DNA of 64,000 nt from Lentzea fradiae. GTDB lineage: Bacteria > Actinomycetota > Actinomycetes > Mycobacteriales > Pseudonocardiaceae. Below are positions 37,927-47,950 of this stretch, piece after piece (within the stretch, counting starts at the first letter, position 1; every line of letters begins with the position of its first letter). The position numbers and the translations under genes were made by a program. The stretch lies in NCBI RefSeq assembly GCF_900100955.1, contig NZ_FNCC01000007.1:186001-250000 (forward strand). The letters run 5' to 3'. The notes under the pieces are model-generated. The model ran no database searches. It saw only the letters and a program-made list of their open reading frames with translations, and was not told the origin of the DNA.

Positions 37927-39014
37927 GCACAACACTTTCCAACCGCACCCTCAACCGCACGCTGCTGGCCCGCCAGCTGCTCCTGCACCGCACGGACATG
38001 CCGGTGGTGCGGGCGGTCGAACACCTCGGCGGCTTGCAGGCGCAGGCACCGATCCCGCCGTACCTGGCGCTGTGGACGAGGCTCAAGCCGTTCAAGGTCG
38101 ACATGCTGAGCAAGCTCATCATCGACCGCTCGCTGGTGCGGATGACGTTGTGGCGCGGCACGTTGCACCTCATCTCCGCCGACGACGTGCACCTGATGCG
38201 CACGGCGTTGCAGCCGGAGCTGAACAAGTGGGCGAAGATCGTGATGCCGCCCGCCACGCGGGTCGAGATCGACCTGGACAAGCTCGCCCGGCTCACCCGC
38301 GAGTACATCGACGGCGAACCCCGCACGGTCGCCGAGATCGGCGCGTACCTGGAGGAGCAGTTCCCCGAGGCCAAGGCGCGGGAGCTGTCGACGCAGGCGC
38401 AGATGCTGGTGCCGATGATCCAGGTGCCGCCGCGCGGGATCTGGGGCGTGGGCGGCATTCCGCAGAACGTCGCGATGGCCACGTGGCTCGGCCGCGAGCT
38501 GCCGGAGCGGGCGGACGTCGGTGAGCTGATCGTGCGGTACCTGCGTGCGTTCGGCCCGGCGACGCTCGCCGACATGCAGGCGTGGTCGCGGCTGATCGGC
38601 CTCAAGGCGCACGCGAAGGACCTCGACCTCGTCGAGTACAGGAACGAGGCGGGCAAGGTGCTGCTCGACGTGCCGGACGGCGTGATCGTGCCGGAGGAGA
38701 CCCCGGCTCCCGCGCGGTTGCTGCCCGCGTTCGACAACGTGCTGCTGGGCCACGCGGACCGGACGCGGATCATGAGCGAGGACGCGCGGTCGCGGTGGGG
38801 CGCGGTGCGCAACGGCGTGTTCCCCCCGACGTTCCTCGTCGACGGGTTCCTGCGCGGCACCTGGAACGTCGTGGAAACCAGGGACACGGCGACGCTCACG
38901 ATCGAGCCGTACTTCAAGACCACCAAGAAGGACATGGCGGGTGTGGTCCGCGAAGCCAAGGCCGTGCTGAAGGTGATGGCACCGAAGAAGGCACACGTCG
39001 TCGCTGCCCCTTAG
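37923..39014 (+). CDS. AlkZ-like winged-helix DNA glycosylase
   Basis: 363 residues from a GTG overlapping the previous stop. The family (HTH_42, PF06224) includes AlkZ, which unhooks azinomycin B crosslinks, and E. coli YcaQ. The catalytic QxQ motif is visible as GGLQAQAP (Q39, Q41), followed by LWTRL and [10 protein letters not shown]. Length matches AlkZ (about 370). Coupling to an epoxide hydrolase suggests joint defence against an epoxide-bearing DNA-damaging compound, an inference from context. Confidence 0.85.
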   Translation: MSTTLSNRTLNRTLLARQLLLHRTDMPVVRAVEHLGGLQAQAPIPPYLALWTRLKPFKVDMLSKLIIDRSLVRMTLWRGTLHLISADDVHLMRTALQPELNKWAKIVMPPATRVEIDLDKLARLTREYIDGEPRTVAEIGAYLEEQFPEAKARELSTQAQMLVPMIQVPPRGIWGVGGIPQNVAMATWLGRELPERADVGELIVRYLRAFGPATLADMQAWSRLIGLKAHAKDLDLVEYRNEAGKVLLDVPDGVIVPEETPAPARLLPAFDNVLLGHADRTRIMSEDARSRWGAVRNGVFPPTFLVDGFLRGTWNVVETRDTATLTIEPYFKTTKKDMAGVVREAKAVLKVMAPKKAHVVAAP

Positions 39015-39086
39015 GGCGGATTTTCTTGTCCTGACGGGTGTCTGGCGGTCGTGTTCGCCACGTGAGCGGTCGTTCAGGCTCTGGGC

Positions 39087-42000
39087 ATGGCCGCACGCCG
39101 AGAAGCCGAAGTGAAGGCAGAGGCAACCAGCGCACTCGCGGACGGCAAGCGCAAGGTGGCCATCTCGGAGAGTACGCACGCTCTGCTCGCTTTGCAGCGC
39201 AACGCGGGCAACGCCGCGGTCGGCGCGCTGATGGCCGCCAAGCAGAAGCAGCCGGACGAGGCGACCATCGACGCCGCGTTGTCGGAGGTCCGACGCGGCG
39301 AGCCTGATGTCGACGTGGTCGAGAAAGGGCTGAAGGCCGCGCAGAGCGCCGGTGTGCCGGTGACGCTGGAGGGTCCGAAGCCGCCCGCGTCCGCACTCGC
39401 CGTGACGACGACGGGGTTCGGCCCGAACGCCGTAGCGCCCAAGAAGCCAGTGCCACCACCGAAACCGGTGCCCGCCAAGTCGAAGCTCGGCACCGCGGGA
39501 GCGAAGCCCGCGGCGAAGACCGGTGGCGCACCGGCGAAACCGGCGGCGGCGCCCGCACTGCCCGCCGTCGCCGCGGCCGACCCGGCGTTCGTCCAGATGG
39601 CCGAGAAGATCAAGGGCGTGGCGGCGGCCACGAAGGCGCACCCTCCCGCTTCGGCGAAGGCCAAGGAGGCGCAGGACGCGGCCCGGGCGCCGAGCGACGA
39701 CCTGGCGGGGCAGGCGAACGCGGCCAAGGTCGACTCGATGGACGCGCAGCAGGCCGGGTCGTTCGACAAGCAGGCGTTCATCGCGGCCGTGAAGACCGCG
39801 ATCGAGGCGAAGGCGCCGAGGTCGCTGGAGGAGGCCGGTTCGCCGCAGGGCTCGGCCGACGGGGTCGCCGCCGAGGTCGGCGGCATGGTTTCCGCCGGCA
39901 AGGAGGGCCAGGCCAGGGACGTCGAGCAGGCCACCGAAGCACCGCCGGACCAGTCGAAGGCCGTGCCGAAGCCCGTCACGCCGATGGCCCAGGAGAACCC
40001 CGGCGCCGCACCGGCGGTTCCGGCGGAGGGCGCCGCCCCCAAACCCGCGCCGCCCGCGAGGACCGACCTGTCCGCGGGCAAGCAGCAGGTGGAGCAGGAA
40101 CAGGGCGACGTCACCGACGAGCAGTTGCGGGAGTCGAACGAGCCGCAGTTCGAGCAGGCGCTGGGAGCCAAGCAGGCCGCCGCAGCACACGCCGACACGG
40201 CACCGGGCCAGGTCCGCGCGCAGGAACAGCAGGTGATCGGGCAGGCCAAGGCCGACGCGACGGCCGAGACCGCCGCGGGCGTCGCCGGGATGCAGGGCGC
40301 GAAGGGCGCCGCACTCGCGAAGCTGGTGGGCGACAAGGGGAAGGCCAAGGGCGAGGACGAGGCGAAACGCGCCGAGGTCACCACGCGCGTCCAGGGCATC
40401 TTCACCGCCACCGAGTCCGAGGTGAAGAAGATCCTCGAAGGCATCGACCCCAAGGTCGAGGCGGCGTTCGCGCAAGGGGAGGCGCAGGCGCGCAAGGCGT
40501 TCGAGTCGTTCGTGGCGGCGAAGGTCGACGCCTACAAGCAGGACCGCTACAGCGGCTGGCTCGGCGGGTTCCGCTGGGCCAGGGACAAGCTGCTCGGCCT
40601 GCCGGACAAGGTCAACCAGTTCTACACCGCGGGCCGCGAGCTGTACCTCAAGCAGATGGACGGCGTGATCTCGCGCGTCGCCGACATCGTGGGCGGCGAC
40701 CTCTCCGCGGCCAAACGGCGGATCGCGGCGGGCAAGGCCGAGATCGCCGCGTACGTCAAGACGCTCTCCCCCGAGCTGCGCAAGATCGGCGCGGAGGCGT
40801 CCGCGGAGATCGGCGACAGGTTCGAGCAGCTCGAAAGCGACGTCAACGACAAGCAGAACGAGGTCGTCGACACCCTCGCCACCAAGTACACCGAGGCGCG
40901 ACAAGGCATCGACGACCGCATCGAGGCGATGCGGGCGGAGAACAAGGGCCTCGTCGACGCCGCGATCGACGCCGTCAAGGGCGTCGTCAACACCATCCGC
41001 GAGCTCGCCGCGATGCTGCGCGACGTGCTGTCCCGCGCCGCCGGGGTCGTCGGCGACATCATCAGGAAACCGGTGGAGTTCCTCGGCAACCTGATCGCCG
41101 GGGTGAAGGGCGGCATCCTCAAGTTCAAGGACAACATCCTCGACCACCTGCGCAAGGGAGTCACCGGCTGGCTGTTCGGGGCGCTGGCGGAGGCGGGCGT
41201 CGAGCTGCCGGACAAGTTCGACGTGCGCGGCATCCTCAAGCTGCTGGCGTCGATCTTCGGACTGACGTGGGCGAACATCCGCAACCGCCTGGTGCGCCAG
41301 ATCGGCGAGAGGGCCATGTCGGCGGCCGAGCGCGGCGTGGAGATCTTCCAGGTCCTGACCTCGCAGGGCGTCGCGGGCCTGTGGCAGATGCTGGTGGAGA
41401 AGCTCGGCGACCTCAAGGAGACGATCCTCGCGCAGGTGAAGGACTTCGTCGTCACGAAGATCATCACCGCCGGGATCACCTGGCTCATCGGCCTGCTCAA
41501 CCCCGCCGCCGCGTTCATCAAGGCGTGCAAGCTGATCTACGACGTCGTGATGTTCTTCGTCAACAACGGCAGCCGCATCATGAAGTTCGTCAACACCGTG
41601 ATCGACTCGGTGGCGGACATCGTGCGCGGCAACGTCGGCGGCGTCGTCGACAAGATCAACGACGTGCTCGGCCAGATGGTCCCGATCATCATCGGCTTCC
41701 TCGCGAGCGCCATCGGGCTGGGCGGCATCGGCGCGAAGATCCGGCAGATCCTCGAAAGCCTGCAACGACCGGTGAACAAGGCGCTGGACTGGGTGATCAA
41801 GAAGGGCCTGACGCTGGCCGGGCCGATCATCCGCGGCGTCCGCAACGCCGGTGCCAGGGTGCGGGAGAGGGTGGACGCGGGCAGGGCCTGGGTGCGGGGC
41901 AGGGCCGACGCCGCCGCGGCACGGGTGCGGGGCTGGGCCGCCGCCGTTCCCGAGCTGGCCGGCTTCCAGGGCGGTGGCGAGTCGCACCGCGTGTGGATCG

Positions 42001-42911
42001 AGAAGACCGCCGCCCGCCGCGTGATGGTCGCGAGCACGCCGACCGAGGCGGGCGTGCTGCTCGCCCATTACGCCTCGCAGGTCAACGACTTCCCCGCCGG
42101 AACGGCCGCGCAACGGGCGAAACGCACCGAACTCCAGGGCCACGTCAGCAGTGCGCGCACACGGCTGCAGAGCCTGGAGACCGACGTGAAGATGCCCTAC
42201 GACGAACGCGACACGTTCAACCACAAGAACCGCCTGGCCCGCAAGCAGTCCGCGCTCGCGGCAAACCTCAAGACCGTCTTCGACGCCGTGCACCGGCACC
42301 GCATGCAGCTCGCCGGCCAGGTGCCCGCCTACACCACGGGGTCGGGCAAGACGGCCGCCGGAAGTGTTCGCTGCGTCGCGACGTTCCTCGTCGACTGCCC
42401 GGCCGGAACGGGGCCGTACCCGTCGCGCGGCGGCAGACCGGCGGGCACCGAGGCCGACACCAGGAGGGTCCGCGGGCCGGGAGACCGCTCGGCGCATCCC
42501 ATGGACCGCTCGGACAGCACGGCGACCGGCCAGACCGGCGGGTTCGTCATCGGCGCCGACGCCGCGACCCAGCACGCCGAGAGACCGCTCGAACTGGTCA
42601 CCCGTGCCACGGGTGACGCGACGCCGGACACCCACGCCGAGGCACGGGTGCTGTCCCAGATCACCTCGTTCGTAGCGGCCGACCCGAACTGGGCGAGCCG
42701 CGTGCGGACGATCCAGGTCAACATCTCGCACAGCCCGTGCCCGAGCTGCACCGGCCTGTTGCTGCGGCTGCACTCCCTGCTGGCCAACCCCGGCCTGCGG
42801 CTCGCCGTCGTCCAGTGGGGCGCGCCCTACGACTGGGGACCCACCCCGACGACGTCCCAGTCGATCAGCGCGCTGCGCGGCGGCTACCGGACGCTGGGAC
42901 CGCTTCCCTGA
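39087..42911 (+). CDS. Large eCIS-cargo-like protein with a C-terminal deaminase-type toxin domain
   Basis: 1274 residues. Near the N-terminus LQRNAGNAAV (36-45) matches the LQRxxGNxAV motif that marks many actinobacterial proteins associated with extracellular contractile injection systems. Residues 95-340 are Ala/Pro/Lys-rich and disordered. Residues 400-930 are helical with hydrophobic segments near 785-830 (ITWLIGLLNPAAAFIKACK) and 860-885, which may insert in membranes. The end carries a zinc deaminase signature: H1183-A-E1185 and PC1218-PS-C1221, spaced as in the cytidine deaminase fold. There is no signal peptide. No immunity-like gene follows; the next gene is on the other strand. Confidence 0.8.
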   Translation: MAARREAEVKAEATSALADGKRKVAISESTHALLALQRNAGNAAVGALMAAKQKQPDEATIDAALSEVRRGEPDVDVVEKGLKAAQSAGVPVTLEGPKPPASALAVTTTGFGPNAVAPKKPVPPPKPVPAKSKLGTAGAKPAAKTGGAPAKPAAAPALPAVAAADPAFVQMAEKIKGVAAATKAHPPASAKAKEAQDAARAPSDDLAGQANAAKVDSMDAQQAGSFDKQAFIAAVKTAIEAKAPRSLEEAGSPQGSADGVAAEVGGMVSAGKEGQARDVEQATEAPPDQSKAVPKPVTPMAQENPGAAPAVPAEGAAPKPAPPARTDLSAGKQQVEQEQGDVTDEQLRESNEPQFEQALGAKQAAAAHADTAPGQVRAQEQQVIGQAKADATAETAAGVAGMQGAKGAALAKLVGDKGKAKGEDEAKRAEVTTRVQGIFTATESEVKKILEGIDPKVEAAFAQGEAQARKAFESFVAAKVDAYKQDRYSGWLGGFRWARDKLLGLPDKVNQFYTAGRELYLKQMDGVISRVADIVGGDLSAAKRRIAAGKAEIAAYVKTLSPELRKIGAEASAEIGDRFEQLESDVNDKQNEVVDTLATKYTEARQGIDDRIEAMRAENKGLVDAAIDAVKGVVNTIRELAAMLRDVLSRAAGVVGDIIRKPVEFLGNLIAGVKGGILKFKDNILDHLRKGVTGWLFGALAEAGVELPDKFDVRGILKLLASIFGLTWANIRNRLVRQIGERAMSAAERGVEIFQVLTSQGVAGLWQMLVEKLGDLKETILAQVKDFVVTKIITAGITWLIGLLNPAAAFIKACKLIYDVVMFFVNNGSRIMKFVNTVIDSVADIVRGNVGGVVDKINDVLGQMVPIIIGFLASAIGLGGIGAKIRQILESLQRPVNKALDWVIKKGLTLAGPIIRGVRNAGARVRERVDAGRAWVRGRADAAAARVRGWAAAVPELAGFQGGGESHRVWIEKTAARRVMVASTPTEAGVLLAHYASQVNDFPAGTAAQRAKRTELQGHVSSARTRLQSLETDVKMPYDERDTFNHKNRLARKQSALAANLKTVFDAVHRHRMQLAGQVPAYTTGSGKTAAGSVRCVATFLVDCPAGTGPYPSRGGRPAGTEADTRRVRGPGDRSAHPMDRSDSTATGQTGGFVIGADAATQHAERPLELVTRATGDATPDTHAEARVLSQITSFVAADPNWASRVRTIQVNISHSPCPSCTGLLLRLHSLLANPGLRLAVVQWGAPYDWGPTPTTSQSISALRGGYRTLGPLP

Positions 42912-42947
42912 CCGGACCCGCTCGGCGCGGCACCACCAGGTGAGCGG

Positions 42948-43844
42948 CTACACCGAAGCGACCTGCCTGATCACGTCGAGCGTCGCGGTGATGGCGGGCC
43001 TGCGCGACGCCTGGGTCCGCCACACCGCGTACAGCCGGCGCGTCGGTGTGGGCCGCAGCGGCACCGCCACGACCCCCTCCGGCACCTCCCCCCTGCCGAG
43101 CCGCGGGATCAGCGCCACCCCGATCCCCTTGGCCAGCAACGCCATCTGCGTCCGGTACTCGCTGATCCGGTACGCCACCACCGGTTCGATGCCCGCGGCG
43201 TGGAACGTCCGTTCGAGCCAGTCGAAGCAGATCGACCCCTCGATCTGGCAGATCCACCGCTCCCCGGCGAGGTCGGCCGGGTCGAGGACCTCCTTGTTCG
43301 ACAACGGGTTCGTGACCGGGATGAGCACCTCGGCGACGTCGTCGGCGATGTGCACGCGCGACAGCGACTGCGGCACCGGCAGCGGCGTGTTGGCCCAGTC
43401 GTGCACGATCGCCAGGTCGAGCTCGCCGCGGGCGACGGCCTCGGTGGCGTACGGCGGGTCGATCTCGGTCAGACGCACGTCGAGCGCGGGGTGCCGTTCG
43501 ATCAGCACGGCCAGCACGTCCGGCAGCAGGCCGCGCGCGGCCGTGGCGAAGGAGCCGACGCACAGGCGGCCGATCGCGGTGCCGCGTTGCTCCTCCAGCG
43601 CCACCTCGGCCTCCTCGACGAGCTTGAGGACCTGGTCCGCGGTCTCGGCGAGCAGCAGCGCCGCGTCGGTGAGGCGGACGCCCCGGCCGCTGCGTTCCAG
43701 CAGCGTGGTGCGGGTCTCGCGTTCGAGCTTCGTGATCTGCTGCGAGACGGCGGACGGCGTGTAGCCGAGCACCTCCGCCGCCGCGCCGACCGTTCCGTAC
43801 GTGGCGACCGCGTGCAGCGCCTTCAACCGCCCCAGATCCAGCAT
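42948..43844 (-). CDS. LysR family transcriptional regulator
   Basis: 298 residues. Residues 1-65 form the winged helix-turn-helix (LKALHAVATYGTVGAAAEVLG, then SAVSQQITKLERE). Residues 90-295 form the periplasmic-binding-type sensor. Divergently paired with the EamA exporter gene, with a T-N11-A type palindrome between them, so it most likely activates or represses that exporter. Confidence 0.93.
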   Translation of the reverse strand: MLDLGRLKALHAVATYGTVGAAAEVLGYTPSAVSQQITKLERETRTTLLERSGRGVRLTDAALLLAETADQVLKLVEEAEVALEEQRGTAIGRLCVGSFATAARGLLPDVLAVLIERHPALDVRLTEIDPPYATEAVARGELDLAIVHDWANTPLPVPQSLSRVHIADDVAEVLIPVTNPLSNKEVLDPADLAGERWICQIEGSICFDWLERTFHAAGIEPVVAYRISEYRTQMALLAKGIGVALIPRLGRGEVPEGVVAVPLRPTPTRRLYAVWRTQASRRPAITATLDVIRQVASV

Positions 43845-43867
43845 GTAGCGATGCTAAACCCATCAGC

Positions 43868-43890
43868 TAAGCAACCGGAACTGGTGCTTA
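43868..43890. promoter_or_regulatory. LysR-type operator between the regulator and the EamA gene
   Basis: TAAGCA-N11-TGCTTA is a perfect inverted repeat with the T-N11-A geometry of LysR sites, placed in the 72-base divergent intergenic region. Confidence 0.7.
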
Positions 43891-43916
43891 ACAGTTAGCG
43901 AGCGCAAGCTTGCCGC

Positions 43917-44810
43917 ATGTCCTCGCGTCACGTCCTGCTCGCCGTGCTCGTCGCCGCCATCTGGGGCTTCAACTTCGTCGTGCTCAAGGTGGGCCTCGAC
44001 GAGTTCCCGCCGATCCTGTTCTCCGCCCTGCGGTTCCTCGCGGCCGCGGTGCCCGCGATCTTCTTCGTCGGACGGCCTTCGGTGGCGTGGCGCTGGGTCA
44101 TCGCGGTCGGGCTGGTGCTGGGCGTCGCGAAGTTCAGCTTCCTGTTCATCGGCCTCACCGCGGGCATGCCCGCCGGACTGTCGAGCCTCGTGCTGCAGAG
44201 CCAGGTCATCTTCACGGCGGTGTTCGCCGCCGTCGTGCTGCGCGAACGGCCGAAGCCCGTGCAGATCGGCGGCATCGCGCTGGCCGTGGCCGGGATCGGG
44301 CTGATCGCGTGGGACTACGGCCTGTCGTCGCCGCTGGCGGGGTTCCTGCTGGTGATCGCGGCGGCCGTGTGCTGGGGAGTGTCGAACGTGCTGATGCGCT
44401 ACGCGCGGCCCGCGGACACACTGCGGTTCATGGTGTGGGTGAGCGCGGTGGCGGTGCTGCCGCTGTTCGCGCTGTCGTTCCTGACCGAGGACGTGTCGGC
44501 GCTGGGCCGCCTCGACTGGGCGGGGCTCGGCGCGGTCGGGTACGTCTCGTGGATCTCCACGCTGCTCGGGTTCGGCGTCTGGGGGTTCCTGCTGCGCCGG
44601 TACGAGTCGTCCGTCGTGGCGCCGTTCTCGCTGCTGGTGCCGGTGTTCGGGATGTTCTCGGCCTGGGCGCTGCTCGGCGAGGACCTGACCGTGCTGCGGG
44701 CGGCCGCGGGCGGGATCGTGCTGCTCGGGCTCGCCCTCCCGCAGTTCACGGGGCGCCGGGCGGCACGAACCGAAGTCCGGGAGGAGCCCCTCGTTCCAGC
44801 AGGCCGATGA
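43917..44810 (+). CDS. EamA family drug/metabolite transporter
   Basis: 297 residues with ten hydrophobic segments in two EamA repeats. N-terminal [20 protein letters not shown] and repeat 2 [15 protein letters not shown] are typical. It likely exports amino acids or related metabolites. The last 65 bases overlap the convergent cobQ gene, an unusually long coding overlap. Confidence 0.92.
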   Translation: MSSRHVLLAVLVAAIWGFNFVVLKVGLDEFPPILFSALRFLAAAVPAIFFVGRPSVAWRWVIAVGLVLGVAKFSFLFIGLTAGMPAGLSSLVLQSQVIFTAVFAAVVLRERPKPVQIGGIALAVAGIGLIAWDYGLSSPLAGFLLVIAAAVCWGVSNVLMRYARPADTLRFMVWVSAVAVLPLFALSFLTEDVSALGRLDWAGLGAVGYVSWISTLLGFGVWGFLLRRYESSVVAPFSLLVPVFGMFSAWALLGEDLTVLRAAAGGIVLLGLALPQFTGRRAARTEVREEPLVPAGR

Positions 44811-46254
44811 CGGCTTTCGTGTCGAGGTGGTCGGCGACCAGGTCGCCCAGCAGGTCGAGCTGGGCCTCGCGGGCGGCGGAGAAGCTCACCTCGCCGGGCT
44901 CGAAGTCGCGTCCCGCGCGGTCCGCCGCCCAGCGCAGGAACCGGCGCCGGAACGCGTCGTTCTCCAGCAGGCCGTGCCAGTGCGTGCCGAGCACCCGGTC
45001 GGTCTCGGCACCCTCGTCGCCGATCAGCGGCCGTTCGGCGGTGCGGACGACCTGGCCGTGGTGGATCTCGTAGCCGCGCACCTCCTCGCCCCACGCCCGT
45101 CCTGACGGCGTGGCCAGCGTCTTGCGCGCCTGGAACCGGATGTCGACGTCGAGCAGGCCGAGGCCGTCGACCGTGCCGCCGCCGGACTCCACGTCGTCCT
45201 CGATCGTCCTCGACAACATCTGGAAACCACCGCAGATGCCGAGCACCGGACCGCCGAACCGGCTGATCGCCTCAGCCAGACCGGTCTCCCGCAGCCAGGC
45301 GAGGTCGCTCACGGTGGCCTTGGAACCGGGCAGCACGACCAGGTCCGCGTCCGCCAGCCGGGACGGCTCGGTCACGAACCGCACGGAGACACCCGGCTCG
45401 CAGGCCAGCGCCTCCACGTCCGTCGCGTTCGAGATGCGCGGCAACCGGATCACCGCGACCCGCAGCCAGTCGCGCTTCGGCGGCAGCGGACGGCCGATCA
45501 CGCCGTCGGCGGTGTAGGACAGCGAGTCCTCGGCGTCGAGCCACAGCTCCTCGCGCCACGGCAGCACCCCCAGCACGTCCCGGCCGGTGAGCGCCCTGAG
45601 CTGGCGCAGGCCCGGTTCGAGCAGCCGCGGGTCGCCGCGGAACTTGTTGATGACGAACCCGGCGACCAGCGCCTGGTCGGCCGCGTCCAGCACCGCGAGC
45701 GTGCCGAAGAGGTGCGCGAGCACACCGCCCCGGTCGATGTCGCCGACGACGAGCACCGGCAGGTTCGCCCGTGTCGCCAGGCCCATGTTCGCGATGTCGT
45801 CGGCGCGCAGGTTGATCTCGGCGGGAGAGCCGGCACCCTCGCAGACGACGACCTCGTGGTCCCGCCGCAGTCCATCCAAAGTGGACAGAACGGTGTCCAG
45901 GAGGTGCCGCTTGCGGTCGCGGTAGCTCAACGCCGACACCTCGCCGACCACCTGACCGAGCACCACCACCTGGGACGAGCGGTCGCCACCCGGCTTCAGC
46001 AGCACCGGGTTGAAGCGCACGCTGGGCTCCTTGAACGCCGCCCGCGCCTGCACCGCCTGCGCCCTGCCGATCTCACCGCCGTCGAGCGTGACGAACGAGT
46101 TGTTCGACATGTTCTGCGCCTTGAACGGCACGACGTCGACGCCCTGGCGGGCCAGGAACCGGCACAGACCGGCCACGAGGACGCTCTTGCCCGCGTCGGA
46201 CGTCGTCCCACAGATCAACATCGCACCCCGCACGGACACCAATGCTGCCATCAT
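44746..46254 (-). CDS. cobQ: Cobyric acid synthase
   Basis: About 502 residues. It amidates positions b, d, e and g of adenosylcobyrinate a,c-diamide. The N-terminal ATP site is [12 protein letters not shown], followed by [11 protein letters not shown]. The C-terminal glutaminase has the nucleophile in [10 protein letters not shown] and the histidine in [10 protein letters not shown]. All signatures are intact. It is placed 35 kb from the other cobalamin genes and no riboswitch is seen upstream. Start ATG 46254 or 46251; a long upstream frame is an antisense artefact. Confidence 0.95.
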   Translation of the reverse strand: MMAALVSVRGAMLICGTTSDAGKSVLVAGLCRFLARQGVDVVPFKAQNMSNNSFVTLDGGEIGRAQAVQARAAFKEPSVRFNPVLLKPGGDRSSQVVVLGQVVGEVSALSYRDRKRHLLDTVLSTLDGLRRDHEVVVCEGAGSPAEINLRADDIANMGLATRANLPVLVVGDIDRGGVLAHLFGTLAVLDAADQALVAGFVINKFRGDPRLLEPGLRQLRALTGRDVLGVLPWREELWLDAEDSLSYTADGVIGRPLPPKRDWLRVAVIRLPRISNATDVEALACEPGVSVRFVTEPSRLADADLVVLPGSKATVSDLAWLRETGLAEAISRFGGPVLGICGGFQMLSRTIEDDVESGGGTVDGLGLLDVDIRFQARKTLATPSGRAWGEEVRGYEIHHGQVVRTAERPLIGDEGAETDRVLGTHWHGLLENDAFRRRFLRWAADRAGRDFEPGEVSFSAAREAQLDLLGDLVADHLDTKAVIGLLERGAPPGLRFVPPGAP

Positions 46255-46261
46255 CACGGGC

Positions 46262-46936
46262 ATGGTCACCGTCGTCCTGATGCACAGCCCGTTCCTCGGC
46301 CCGTCGAGCATGCGCCCGCTCGCCGACGAACTGGCCTCCGACGGGGTGGCCTCCCTGCTCGTCGACCTGCAGATGACGGTCAACGAGGCCCCCGTCCACC
46401 AGCGCCTGATCGGCGCCTTCGCGGACGCGCTGGACGACGCGGGAGACGAGCTGGTCCTCGTCGGGCACAGCGGCGCCGGCCCGTTGCTGCCCGGCTTCGC
46501 CGACGCCCTCGAACTGGCCGTCGCGGGCCTCGTGTTCCTCGACTCCGACCTGCCCACCCCCGGCCGGTCGTGGCGCGAGACCGTCGACCCGGACCTGGTC
46601 CGCCAGGTCAAGGCGTCCGTGCGCGACGGCAAGCTGCCGCGCTGGGACCGCTGGTTCCCCGAGGACCCGCTGAAGCTGGTGCCCGCCGGGCTGCGCGAGG
46701 AGATGCGCGACGAGGCGCCCGAGGTGCCGTGGGAGTTCCTGAAGGAACAGCGCCCGGTCGTCGAGTGGGCGGGGCCGTGCGGCTACGTGCTGCTGTCCCC
46801 CGCCTACGAGGAGGCGGCGGACGAGGCCGAGAAGCGCGGCTGGCCCGTCGAACGCCTCGAGTCGCACCACCTGGCGGCCGCGACGTCGCCCTCGGCGGTC
46901 GCGGCCGCGCTGAAGTCGGTGATCGACCGGCTCTGA
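46262..46936 (+). CDS. Alpha/beta hydrolase
   Basis: 224 residues. The nucleophile elbow is [12 protein letters not shown] and the C-terminal segment [12 protein letters not shown] supplies the histidine. The N-terminus [20 protein letters not shown] fits the fold. It starts 7 bases from the divergent cobQ start, so the two share a promoter region. Substrate unknown. Confidence 0.8.
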   Translation: MVTVVLMHSPFLGPSSMRPLADELASDGVASLLVDLQMTVNEAPVHQRLIGAFADALDDAGDELVLVGHSGAGPLLPGFADALELAVAGLVFLDSDLPTPGRSWRETVDPDLVRQVKASVRDGKLPRWDRWFPEDPLKLVPAGLREEMRDEAPEVPWEFLKEQRPVVEWAGPCGYVLLSPAYEEAADEAEKRGWPVERLESHHLAAATSPSAVAAALKSVIDRL

Positions 46937-46940
46937 CCGG

Positions 46941-47798
46941 TCAGCAGACCGTGAGGATCTCCGCACCGGTGTCGGTGACGACGATCGTGTGCTCGAACTG
47001 GGCGGTCCAGCTCTTGTCCCTGGTGGTGACGGTCCAGCCGTCGTCCCACATCTCGCCCTCGAAGTCGCCGAGGGTGATCATCGGCTCGATCGTGAACGTC
47101 ATGCCCGGTTCGAGCACCGTCTTCACCGACGGCTCGTCGTAGTGCAGGACGACGAGTCCGCTGTGGAACGTCCGACCGATGCCGTGCCCGGTGAAGTCGC
47201 GCACCACGCCGTAGCCGAACCGCTTCGCGTACGCCTCGATGACCCGCCCGACGACGTTCAGCTCACGGCCGGGCTTCACGGCCTTGATGGCGCGCATGGT
47301 GGCCTCGTGCGTGCGCTCGACGAGCAGCCGGTTCTCCTCGGAGACGTTGCCCGCGAGGAAGGTGGCGTTCGTGTCGCCGTGCACGCCGCCGATGAACGCC
47401 GTCACGTCGATGTTCACGATGTCGCCGTCCTCGACCACCGTCGAGTCCGGGATGCCGTGGCAGATGACCTCGTTGAGCGAGGTGCAGCACGACTTCGGGA
47501 AGCCCCGGTAGCCCAGCGTCGACGGGTACGCGCCGTTGTCGCACAGGAACTCATGCGCCACCGCGTCGATCTCGTCCGTCGTCACGCCGGGCACGACGAC
47601 CTTGCCCGCCTCCTGCAACGCCTGGGCGGCGAGCCGGCCGGCGACGCGCATGGCCTCGATGACCTCGGGCGGCTGCACCCACGGGTCGGTGCTCTTCTGC
47701 GGGGCGGGCTTGTCGACGTACTCGGGACGCACGATGCGCGACGGCACCTGACGTCGCGGGGATTGCACACCGGGTTGCAGCACAGCACGAACAGCCAT
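46941..47798 (-). CDS. map: Methionine aminopeptidase, type I
   Basis: 285 residues. It removes the initiator methionine from nascent proteins. The metal-ligand pattern is present: [16 protein letters not shown] (two Asp), [11 protein letters not shown] (His), TIEPMIT (Glu) and QFEHTIVV (Glu). An N-terminal extension of about 40 residues ([14 protein letters not shown]) matches actinobacterial MapB. GGAAGG is only one base before ATG 47798, so a GTG nine bases upstream is an alternative start. Confidence 0.94.
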   Translation of the reverse strand: MAVRAVLQPGVQSPRRQVPSRIVRPEYVDKPAPQKSTDPWVQPPEVIEAMRVAGRLAAQALQEAGKVVVPGVTTDEIDAVAHEFLCDNGAYPSTLGYRGFPKSCCTSLNEVICHGIPDSTVVEDGDIVNIDVTAFIGGVHGDTNATFLAGNVSEENRLLVERTHEATMRAIKAVKPGRELNVVGRVIEAYAKRFGYGVVRDFTGHGIGRTFHSGLVVLHYDEPSVKTVLEPGMTFTIEPMITLGDFEGEMWDDGWTVTTRDKSWTAQFEHTIVVTDTGAEILTVC

Positions 47799-47824
47799 GC
47801 CTTCCACATTAGCCGTGCGCGCGA

Positions 47825-47950
47825 CTAGCCCTGTGCGCGCCGCCCACCTGCCTGGTCCTCGCTCCTGGGTTCGGGCACCTGAGGCGCCGGAAGCAGGATC
47901 CCGGCACGCATCAGGCGTTCCCGCATCGTCATGTCCCTGTTCTTGCTCAT
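47825..47950 (-). CDS. 41-residue protein coupled to the penicillin-binding protein gene
   Basis: Starts at an ATG overlapping the PBP stop (TGATG) and encodes [17 protein letters not shown] followed by [16 protein letters not shown] and a basic tail, ending 26 bases before the map start. The N-terminal third is a basic amphipathic helix and the rest is Pro/polar. No domain known. The coupling and coding-like content support a real gene. Confidence 0.5.
   Translation of the reverse strand: MSKNRDMTMRERLMRAGILLPAPQVPEPRSEDQAGGRRAQG

Noticed and set aside
37494..42773. A 1759-codon open frame on the minus strand
   Set aside because: It is the antisense of the epoxide hydrolase, AlkZ-like and toxin genes. 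Its sequence is Arg/Leu/His-rich with no domain, as expected for GC-rich shadows.
42912..42947. Possible immunity gene directly after the toxin
   Set aside because: Only 36 bases separate the toxin stop from the LysR stop; no ORF fits.
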